Assembly (NCBI RefSeq): GCF_954871325.1
Contig: NC_088779.1
Coordinates: 27,142,869 to 27,206,868, forward strand
Source: Gordionus sp. m RMFG-2023
Lineage: Eukaryota > Nematomorpha > Gordioida > Chordodea > Parachordodidae
Direction: 5' to 3'
Length of the DNA stretch: 64,000 bases
The position numbers and the translations under genes are program-made. Shown here piece by piece: positions 11,949 through 23,100 of the stretch. A model generated the notes under the pieces. That model searched no databases, was not told the DNA's origin, and saw nothing but the letters and a program-made list of their open reading frames with translations. Every line of letters starts with the position of its first letter. The first letter of the stretch is position 1.

Positions 11949-12483
11949 GCAGACGATAATATAATTTTCAAAGACAAATCTGTTGTAGCTGTTGAAAAAA
12001 AGAAGAAATAAATTTAATATAATACATCAAATGTCAGTTATTTTCTGACAGGAGAAGGAAGTTTTCCTTGGTGATAGAGGAAAAACCAAATCATCACATG
12101 GGTTGTTGTTAGAACATTCTTTGTTTGGATTTGGAGTGGAGATATGGAAGATGGGATTGATTGGGGAAGATTTAATATGTTTATATGTTATATATATGCT
12201 GAATAAAGATGAATTGTAGTAATGTTTATTATATTTATTTAATATTATTAGAAAGGATTATTTTGGATTGATAAGTTATATTTGTGAGAGTAAAGGGTTG
12301 AGAGTAAAGGGCCTTTTATATTTTATTTATATTTATTTTCAATACTCTATTTTTAGAAACTTATTTAAAATTATGAATCGACGGATATTAATAAAAAGAC
12401 AAATCTCAATTTAAACAACGGACGCGTTAAGTTTTTTTTGTTAAAAGATTACGGCAAAACGTAAACGCTCGATTTTTGTGCAC
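11949..12483. mobile_element. MITE family B fragment split by an LTR-like repeat
   Basis: The left part gcagacgataatataatttt and the right part gaatcgacggatattaat...ttttgtgCACTA match the intact element at 24185-24594. The continuity is broken at 11981 and restored at about 12349. Confidence 0.75.
11981..12348 (+). mobile_element. LTR-like dispersed repeat (possible solo LTR)
   Basis: Begins TGTTGTAGCTGTTGAA, contains a TATA-like stretch followed by a polyadenylation-like aataaag, and matches 35932-36270 over about 335 bp. Insertion into a family B MITE fixes its outer limits. No internal coding region accompanies either copy. The TG start and promoter/poly-A layout suggest a solo LTR of unknown family, but a CA end and clean duplication could not be fixed. 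Confidence 0.5.
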
Positions 12484-12869
12484 TATAAGTTTTCCATATA
12501 ATTCTATAGGAGTGTAAAAAAAATGCATGTGGTGAGTTCAAAGATTTTCTAGCTCTTAGGTCGAGGGCCAAATGTTCTTATGTTATAAGAATTCTGAATA
12601 ACATTTTTATTTAAAAAATTAATAAATAAAGATATTCAGAATTCTTTCTTAACTATTAAACCAAATAGTGTATATTATTAGCCTTTATTTTTTTTATGAA
12701 TGGAACGATATTAAATAATAATTCTTTTGGGATAAAAAAGGAACAAATTAAGGATAGTTATACCGCAGCCCTATCAGTTAGCCGTGTGGTATAATTAATG
12801 TATTGTATATAAATGTGTAGGAATGATTGGAATTGAAATATACCCCATCATTATCGATAAAAAATCATA

Positions 12870-13065
12870 AACCTGCAGGCCTGCGGGCCATATTTCAATT
12901 TTTTTTTAAATATATCCCAGCCGGGCAGGGCTTAAAATTTTTTAAAAAAATACCCGGGCCGGGTCTGAAAAAAATAAAAAAAGCCGGGCTGGACTGGACT
13001 GGCTATAAATTTTTTTTAAAAAAAAATCAGGGCCCCGCAAATTGTATTTTTACAGGTCTCTTATA
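12870..13065. mobile_element. GC-subterminal hAT MITE, short copy
   Basis: Runs from aacctgcaggcctgcgggcc to ttacaggtctctta with alternating GCCGGGC-type blocks and A/T spacers. The ends are inverted relatives of AGAGACCTGCAG. The 79-codon open frame over it is a by-product of the GC blocks. Confidence 0.5.
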
Positions 13066-13069
13066 AAAA

Positions 13070-14118
13070 ATAAAGCACCATTTTCCAACACTAAATAATA
13101 TATAATACATTAGTACATTCGAATTCGAATATATGAAAAACTAAGATTTGATTGCTTTTAAAATCAAAGGATCGTTACTGGTCATGGTTATTGAATACGT
13201 GGAAATATTGCTAAATGTGAAATATATTTATAAACAATGGCAGGAAAACTTCCTATAAAAATATTCAAATACAATTTGATTTAATTTTTTTTTTAAAATG
13301 GAATGATTTATTTAATTGTCAAGACATAGTCAAGGGACACCTTTAGAAATCGTCCTGGAAAGAAAATTGTTTTTTTTTGGTAATAAACTTAATTTTAATT
13401 GAAGCCTTAACAAATCAAGGAATCTTATTCATCCAAGTCCACTAAGATTTTCATGTTCCATAACTAGACCTGTAAGCAGAAATCCATATCGGCGCGTTTA
13501 TTTTTTTTCAAAACGATTGGCTGACGTTAGCGTATCTGATTTAGACGCCGCCACAAATAAGGGAGTATCAAATAAGAATAACTCGTATAAATTTTGCATT
13601 TAAGTTTTGAATGAATAATAATTAAGATTATCTCACTTCTATATGTTTATACGAAAATAAAAATCTAAAAACATATATCAGCTGTTAAGTATAGGACAAC
13701 AGATCAATGTTATCGCCATGTGAGGCTTTTTTTTAAAAAAAAATAAGTTTATGGTAAGGTATATCCGCATTGCCAAGAGGGGCGAAGAATCTTTTGTAAA
13801 TACAGCGGGCTCGAGACTTCATATTATGGAAGTCAATAATTTTAGTCTTTTTATAAGGGCCCTCGGGAGGTACGTCTTTGCTAATCATTAAGCCCTAAGG
13901 CCAACTTCAAACTAAGCAAAATTTACCTGATATCGTATGTCAAACACAAACTCATATGTAAAGGTCAAAAATTAGGCAAAATTCACATATCATTTCGCAA
14001 AATGGTGTCCATTTTGTTTAGTTAAGGTGAAGCTGGGCCAATCCATATAAAATGATAACAAAATCTTCTCGAGATAAAAATTTTAAGTAAGGAATAATAA
14101 AGAAGGAAAAAAATTTAC
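13070..14118. other. Likely CLASP intron/linker region, exons not settled
   Basis: Between the last firm CLASP exon and the repeats on the left. Minus-strand coding-like islands lie at about 13,740-13,880 (frame reading VPPEGPYKKTKIIDFHNMK, entered by an aaag acceptor in the phase needed after the 14119 exon) and at 13515-13581. I could not chain them with consistent phase, so the gene is called only up to 14119. Confidence 0.35.
13515..13581 (-). CDS. Candidate CLASP TOG2-entry exon
   Basis: A minus-strand island reads LFLFDTPLFVAASKSDTLTS then AN. It can be laid without gaps after the Pro on the animal CLASP segment that opens TOG2 (P-VVQIYSSRDLEESINK), sharing S, D, S, N at matching spacing. 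The acceptor is acgag and the donor is gttttg. The phase does not join directly to the exon ending at 14119, so at least one linker exon would be missing. Weak evidence; could be chance. Confidence 0.3.
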
Positions 14119-17100
14119 CTTCGTCTCTGACCAACAATTTCCCGGAATTCCTTATCTCCTCGAATTTTTCTATCAAATTTGACAACCTACGCAAAAAAAA
14201 AAATTTTTTTTATAACGAGTTAATAAATAAGGTTTCGTGACAACGTTTACATAATATACAATAATATATAAATACAAATTTAAATCTACATTTTTTTAAA
14301 AAAAATAGTCAATGTTCAGTAATAACGATGTCTGCTTAGACATTGTATCAGATGGTAATACAATCCATAATCAGGTTAATCCCATTGTCAATGTTGAACA
14401 TGAAATTGAGCAAAAAAAATGAATGGAACCCCGGTTGATTTGGCTTTTTATGTTATATACATTAGAGATCTGCAAAAGTACCGGCCCGAACGGACTTTGT
14501 GCCGGCCTAGTATTCTTTAAGAAAATTCGGGCCGGGTCAGGTTGGGCTTTAGAAATTTTTTTAAAATATATCTAAATTTATTAATTATATGTCGAATTTT
14601 TTATGTAAAATAAAAATATGTGGTTTTATTTATAGAAAGTAGACGCCATATAACATATATCGTTTATTTTGAGTAATTATAAAAATTAATTTCTATATTT
14701 AAATAAATTCGGGCTGGGCCGGCGAAATTTTTTTGAAAAAATTTCGGGTTAGGGCCGGGCCGGGCAAAACTTTTAATAAAAAATTCGGGCCGTGCCGGGC
14801 TTGAAAAATTAGGCCGGATGCAGATTACTAATATATATAACCTTTTCTTAATGTCTTTTTAAAAACAAACGCGGCTGACCTTTTAGCAATTACAGCTAGC
14901 GCACCTTATGTGTAGTCACGCTCTCTCATTAAGAGTATAGAAATCTATCACTTACATATTTTGAACTCTCGAAGAGTTCAATAATATGGTTAGCTAGTAA
15001 TAAATCGAAATCTTGCTGTACAGCCTAATTTCAAGAAAAAAATAGATTAATTTTAAATTTTTTCAATAGCTATAAAAAAAAATATGATGATTTAACGTCG
15101 TCAGCTGATCTAAAGAGATCACATGTGGAATTAAGGGATTAGATTCAACGGGAATATGAAAATGAAATCGAACCAATCAAAATAAGATAACTTTTAGATC
15201 ATTTTAGACAAGATGTAATACACAATGATTTTGGAAAATCATCGAAAAAAAAAATTAACGCAGAATATCGACAGTCAGTCAACCCAATGATCTTATTTCC
15301 CTCCTTTAAATTTGGATAAGTTTTTTTTATTTTAGAAAAAAAATGTGATCGTGAAAATATAATAAGTAACAACTAAATGAAAGCAAGACACTCAATTTTG
15401 AATAATAATTTTATCCGATATTTATATAATGCAATTCCTAGAATATTTTTTTGAGTGACAAATAGATGTTCTCTAATTAAGAACAAATACTTTTTTAAAA
15501 AGATTTTTTTCAAAATCATATTTCAACACAAATTCTTCGATATATTTCAGAAATCAAATCAGACAAACTTTTTTCAAATAAAGCAAAAAAAAATGTCAGT
15601 CTTAAAATTCATAAGGTAGCACAGCTGATAACAAAATTTTCAAGTAATTATATTTTAAACATTTTACTTGGCAGCTGGCACAAGATTCTTCCTCTTCAGA
15701 TCAACCTTGAATTTCTCTCCCACGTGGGTATATATAAGAACGAGAGCGTTATTGGCTTGTTCCCTTACCTTGAAAAATAATAAAAGAAGCAACAAAAAAA
15801 ATGTTATAAAATTAATATAAAACGTAAGAAATCTCAAAGATGATTCCATTTTTGATAATCATATCGAGGAAATATATATCAGAGATTTGCGCGTAAAAAA
15901 ATTTTGGGCGGGTCGAATAATTTGAGCAAAATATTATGAGGCCGGGTGAACCCGGTATTAACGGGCCGGTTCGAGTCAATATTTAATTTAAGTTTAGCGG
16001 AGCTGTCTTCGCCGAACCAGCCGTAGAAATTTTTCTATTCTTTGTTTGTCCGGTGCAAATCTACCCAAGAAAATAGTTTTATCGGTTTAAATTAATTTTT
16101 TTTTAAAAAAATCGAAATCAGGTTTAGGCGTCAGTTGCTGGGATCTAATACAAACTTTTCAATCCACATAAAAAAACAAAAAATAATAATATTTAAAAAC
16201 TTGTAAATTTTGGTCGGCCAAAAGCTTGCATATACAAGGAACGTATTTGCAAGTGGCTATATTTGTGCTGCCGTATCTAGATATCACATGTTTTATTTTT
16301 TATAGAAAAAAAATATAAATAAGATTATGGTAAAAAAATAATAATAATAATATTTTATGACATAAAATGGCGTGTTATATGAGTTATCGTAGTCTGATAC
16401 TCTTTTATGTCTAACACTTAATCCCGACATTATATTTTGCTATTGTGTTAAGATCTAAAACTAATTTCCAAAAACATGGGTGTAAAGGTAAATATCACAG
16501 TTGTTAAAAGAATGAGGTATTTGTATCGATATGTATCTGTATATAGATAAGTTTTTTAATACAATGAATCTGTATCTAGAGATCCATTTGAAAAGTATCC
16601 TTAAACAACTCTGGCAAATAAGATCGAGAAAGAACTAATATCAATTACGTTGTAAAAAAAATTAATATAGCGTTTCCTTCTCACTTCTCCTCTATTTTAA
16701 TTTTTATTTGTGTGTCAATATCAATTATTTTGCCCCCTCCCTCCTGCTTCATATTAATCTCTAAAACTTGTTGAGGATATTTTGTAAAGTTATAAGAGCT
16801 TGCTCCCTAACGTGCCATTGCTTGTGAACGAATGCCGGCGATAATTTATCGAATACGATCTTTAAAAAAATATTTAAAAAGTAACTTGATACTTATTTTT
16901 ACATATATATATATATATATATCATATTACCTCGTAAGTAACGTATCAATTCAAATCTTACCTCGAATACTTAAAAAATGAGAAGTCAGTGCGGCCCACA
17001 AGGAGCAGAAAATTTTCGGGCCAGGCGTTCCGGGTCAAACCGGACAACTAACAAATTATCTTTAAAAAAAACCGTTCAAAAATTTTCGAGGATGGATCCG

Positions 17101-20100
17101 AGTCAACCATTATCCCATTCGAATTTTATATTTCCATCCTTCTTTCTTGGAAAAATTATGTCAAGCTTCCCTCGATAATTAATGATAAAGGTACTCGGGC
17201 CGGACCAAATACCCTCCGACGAAAATATATCGGACAATTTATGAGAATAATTTTAAATGCTTTATATGACGAGTAAGGAATTAAATCTATTTTTGAAGAT
17301 AAATAAATCGAAAATATCATTAGAATTCGAAAAAAAAATGAAGTTATTAATAACAAGCGCTATGTTTAAGTTGGGCAAAAAAACGTCAAATGGTCATTTT
17401 AGAAAGCTTTATCTCCATCATTTAAAAAAAGTTTTTAGTCCCGACCCAAGCCATTCTCTGTACATAATATTTGCGAAAATTCCTGAAAAAAAAACAAATA
17501 CAATATATTTTAAAAAAATCTTTTACTTGGGGGGTGGATATATCTTCCATAAGCGTCATTATCAGGCTTTGAGCTGATTCTCTCACCTTTGAAATAAGTG
17601 TTATATGTGTAAATCATAAATTTGTTATAAATAATTAGAAATATGAACAATTTTAATAGGATTCTATAATGGGAACTTATACAAAACCAGCTTTCTAACA
17701 GAGGTCCGAACCCACCCCGGGGCTATATTATCCCGTCTTTGATTGGTTGCCCGTAAATCGGTCTCTGTCTGTGATCTCAAAATGCACAGCCAAACAATTT
17801 TAAATTTCCGAATCAGAATTCGGATCGAGAAGCCTGAATTTTAATTCTTAATAATCTGCATCAGAGACCTGCAGAAAAGGTATGATACTTAAATATCAAA
17901 TACAACCTTGAAACGGGGTTAAAACGAATCATTTAAATCTGGGCCAGGCTTAATAATAATTAATTCTTCAAATCCGTGCTAAATTCGAATCTCTGCAGTT
18001 CTTTGACCCGAATTTCTAACGCTCAAGCAAACATGGCAACTAGTGTTTTTAAAATAACCAGTTACATTTTCGTAAAAAAATAATTTAACTCGTTACTTTC
18101 GAAAGAATATAACTAGTAACTGTAAACTAATTATTTTTTTAAAAGAATATGTAACTAATAGCTACCTTTTTACACTAATATATATATAATGGTGTTGTTA
18201 ACGCCTCGATTTAAGCCCATTTCTAAAAATGGCTAACTCAATATTTTAACCAGAAAAATAAATTTCGTTAACAGATGTTCAAATCTTTGTGCCACCTATG
18301 AGCAAAATCTTCAGGATTGCATAATATTTTTCTGGATAAAATATTGAGTTAGCCGTTTTAAAAATCGGCTCAAAATGAGCCGTTTAACATTACTTTATTT
18401 ATTAATTGTGTATTGATAATTTGACTTACAAAATTGTTTATAAATTGATAAAAAAAATTTTAATAACTTGATCTTTCTGGTCTCCTAGCTTGTCCATAAC
18501 AGCTGGAACGACTTTTTTTTTAATAAGATGACACAATTTCAAAATTATAAATTGAGAAATGAATTTTAAGCAATATTTAAATTTCAAAAAAATAAGAAAA
18601 TTTAAATTTCTAAAAAAAAGAAATTTGCAAAGAGTTAATTTAAGTTTCTATTTAAGTTTACCGGAATTTATGAATTGGGAGAAATTTCTCTTGTTTTGGT
18701 AAGCCAATAGCCTCAAAATATCCAGGCCATTCAAATTTATCTGCAAATGATTGTAAAAATTAATTAATAATAAAAGGTGTTAATTACGTGAGATATTAAT
18801 TATATTTTATAGTTTTTTGTCTATCTTTCGTTCCTTAATTGCTTCCTACTTCCCTTCTTTCTCTTTCTTAGGGCTCATTTCTAGGCAAGGCGTCTTAAGT
18901 ATAGTTGGGTAATGGTTGCGTGCCGGAGAAAATCAGTTAGCATTAAGGCGTTTTAAATGCTACATCCGTTTTTTTTTCAAATTTGAAGCCGCTATATTTT
19001 TAAGGAAACTTCCCCCCTTGAGACCAAAGTGATAGTTTTCGGGCAAAAAAACTCGGCTTAGCTAACTAAAAAATCATAATAATTACCCAACTATAGATAG
19101 ATTGCGAGTCAGAAGCACTTAAAAAAATAATCAAAAAATGACATTTTTAATTGATTTTTAAAATGGTCCAGGATTTAAATAAATCAAAATTTTCATGATC
19201 CTTAAAAAATGAGTATTTTAACGCGAAATATATTTAGCTCGTCGCGTTATAATAATATTTAAAATTTTAAAAATATGAGGATTAAACATTTAATAGGTTA
19301 TATAATCTTATTTTTTTTATTTCAATAATTTAATTCGTTTTTAAAGATAAATTAAAATCAAACGAATAATATAAGCAGGAAAAGAGAGACCTTGCTAATT
19401 TAATGAATAATCATTAATATTCAATGAGCGGAAGAAGGTGGGGGGGGGTGTATTATTTTTAAATGTAAGCTCATTCTCCTACTGTTTTTTAGAGATGATA
19501 GAATTCTTTTTTAAAAAATAAGAACCCCCACCCCCCTTCCATATTGTATGGAACTGTCTAATTCAAAATGGCGTATATTACAGATTTGGGGATCACGTAA
19601 TCCTAAACCCCAAAATACGCACTCAACCATATTTATATGCTAACCAACTAGGAATAGGTGCCGTAATGTGCAGGAAGAGTTAGGCAATGATAAGTCATTT
19701 AATTCACCCATTATTGCTCACCTCGTTTTATATTTTATAATTAAAATAAGGGGGAATTATAAAAAAAAAATTTTTTTAAAAAAAAATAATAGTTCAAGGT
19801 TTAAAAGATGAAGAAAAAAACATATATATTGGATGTGCGATATCCAATGGGGGTTTATAAATTGATCGGATATGCATCTCCACTTAGATTCCTGCAAATT
19901 GGAAAGAATACCAACCAAAATAAGGCCTTAAAAAAATTGAATATCGAGTCGGGACAGGGCTTAAAAATGAATTAATGTTTACCAGTTCTTTTAACCAAAA
20001 TATGATGAAAATTAGAATCCCTCTGAGTTAAATTAGTAATTTTTTATTTATAAGGGTATCTAAACTCTAAGAATATTTTGTTTGGACAAGCGGTCTGGAA

Positions 20101-23100
20101 CTGGTAATTATATTGGTTAATTTTTTTTCGCGACTAATAATAATACACGTCGTCGGAAAACGTAATAGCGATTTACAACGATCAAATTTTAGAAATTTTA
20201 TATTAAATATCAACTCTATCCTTATAATGGCGACTCTTTTAACCTCTCCCAAACCTAGTTCAATAACTTGATTAAAATCTTATCCAATCAAGGGTGGGGG
20301 GGGGGGGGGGGTCCTAATGCACGCCTAACGCGCATTATTATTACCCCTTTCTTAGACGCGTACCGATACCACTACATTTTAAGAGGCCGATCTGATCCTG
20401 CTAATATTATATTGATATCGGCAGCCTTCTATCGTAAAGAAAGTAGAAAATCCCATCTAACCTAAATTATTGAGTCTGAAACAAAAAAGATATTTCATGA
20501 TGAAATCCAATGACATTATAATACCTGGATTGACGATGCATTCATTAAAAGCATATATCAATAATAAAAACAGATGCGGGCGCCATTTTGTTTACCCCTA
20601 TCATGACTAAAAATTTTAAACAAGAGGTCAATTTATACATAATTCTGACGCAAACTAAAGAATTGCCTTATCATCGGGATAATGAGGAAGCAAGTCATTA
20701 ATTTAATAGTAGTTTTTAAATAATTACTATACATGTTACCAAAATGGCGGGTCCAGCTGATTTGAAATCAACGACGCTTTCAAGTGCATTATTATGAATT
20801 CATCGTCAGTCTAGGTATTATTATGTCATTGGATGAAATCATCTTATTTTCAAAGATTTTTTCATCATTTTATAAAAAAAAAAAAATCTTAATTCAAATT
20901 CTGAATTTTTTTAATTTCTTTTTATACCATATTTTATTTAAAATTTACCGTTCATTTTATTTTAACAAAAAATTTATTACTTCTCAAGTTATATAAAAAT
21001 CTTCCCTAAATTTAATAAATGTAATTTTGTTGAAAATATTTTTATAAAAAAAAATTAAATATCAATGCCTGCAAAAAAAATTTTTTAAATAAAGACGTCA
21101 TTTTATCGGGTCGGAAAATTTGATAATATCGACCGATAACCGACATTTAAAAATATTCGACCCGATCCGATACAAAATATCGGTGCATGCCTTACTCTTT
21201 TAATATGCATTTTATTTATTTTGCTACTCAAATCAAAATACAAAGATTATCAAAGGGGAAAAATAATCTCCCGCGCTTATTTATACCGCAAAATATTTTA
21301 TCCCTATATTTTCGTGATGATTGGAAAAAAAACATAAAATTATTATCTTTTAATCGAGAATCCATTATAAAATAATAAGATGAAAAGATGGGGAAAAAAA
21401 CATTTTTCATTTTTAATTTAAATAACATGTGTAATGTTTCTGTGGTTTCATGAGAAAGCTAGTTAAAAAAATATATATTTTTTTTATTCTTACCTTCTTA
21501 ACTAGTGGATGTAATTTTTCTTTTAAAAATTAAAATTTTTTGCTAAATTTCTTTAAAAAAAATAATTAGCTATGCTAATTTACTACGTAAGCTATAATAA
21601 TGTTTTAAGATATGAGTGCTTAGGATAGCTGCATTCTTAATACGTAATTGATTAGGAAGATAAAATCTGTTTTGGACGTAGGTTTAAAAATATCAATCAA
21701 TCATTCATAGTATTGTAAAATATCGTCAAAAAGTAATGCCGTTACGTTTTTTGAAGAAAAGGAACTCCATGACAAATAAAAAAATGCAAAGAATATAAAG
21801 TTGCAATTTCAAGTTTTATCTCCTTTTTAGTTAGTTTTTTCTTATCAACCTTTCCTTCCTTTCCTTCCTTCCATCTCTTTTTTCTTTTTTCCTTAATTTT
21901 ATTTCTTACTTCCTTTTCACAAATTCAATAAAAACTATTACTCAAAATTTTTATTGATTTGCGAGAAAAATAATAATAAAGTGAATTAGCGATATTTTAC
22001 ATTATTCGATAATCGATATAAAAGGTAGAGAAAATAACGGCATTCCTGATTGGACGAAATTTCAAAATTAAATCGCATAAAAAAACGTATGACTATAGGT
22101 TATAATAACATTTAAAGAAAACGCACAATCATATATTCGGGCATATCAACTAATTATGACGTAGCATTATTTAGAATGGCTTTGAAAAGGTAAACCGAAA
22201 TCCCATCTTTTATCCACTCCGGGGGAGCCAGCTAAAAAATCGAATAAACCCAGTTTTTAGCGGAAAAAAAAATTATCACTTTGGCCTCGGGATTTTTCAT
22301 GTAAAAGGATAAGCAATTCAAATTTGGAAGAAAGTAATAGAAATTAATACGCCTCAATATTAACAGATTTTCTCCGGCAGGCGCCTGATGATTGAGCCGT
22401 TGCGCAACCATACTAATCACACCACTACCCATTAATTAATTATAGCCCTTTCTCCTATCATTCTTTAAATAAAATCGGGTGAATAAAAGATCTCATATCG
22501 TAATCTCGTTAAGTACATTAGAATGGGACACAAAAATCTATTTCTATATTTACATTATTTTTTTTTTATAGATCGAAATAAAATCAATAAAAAAATTTTT
22601 TCAAATCACATTTTAATTTTTCTTATCATGTTCCATAAATATAAAATTTTAAGCTCCTTATATAAATACATTGTTATTTTTTTATTTTTTTTTTGGAAAA
22701 AAAAGGAAGGAAGGAAGGAAGGGAAAGGGGTAAGAAAAGTTGGGGTGAAAATGGAACAATAACCTGGATAAACTTTTTTAAGGTTAAACCAAAAAACGAA
22801 CATGGAAACCGTTTTTTGTAAATCGGTTTGTGGTCCATTAGCGTATCAGGGGGCATTTGACCCCTCTCCATGTTAGACTACCGTAGTACGATCAGAGACC
22901 TACATGGCTCTTAATTTTTTGATCACGACATGCAGGCCCAGACCCGTCTCGTACAATACTGATTAACTATTCAAATATTTGGAGCGATAAATTTAGGACC
23001 ATTTCCATTTCCCAAAAATCTAAGCCCAGTTCAGGCCCACTAAAAACATATAATATTAAACCCATTACTCTGACCCGCAATTCAAGCGATATAATAAATT

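Noticed and set aside
12827-13066. 79-codon plus-strand frame
   Set aside because: Lies over the GC-block hAT MITE; repeated Gly-Pro-Ala words come from GGGCCGGGC repeats.
16978-17577. Plus-strand frames of 66 and 106 codons
   Set aside because: The first overlaps GC-block repeat debris. The second overlaps the minus-strand CLASP exon at 17527-17586 and has no family motif.
22523-22871. Overlapping open frames on both strands
   Set aside because: Low-complexity Lys/Phe/Ile-rich frames caused by A/T and GGAA repeats; no motif.
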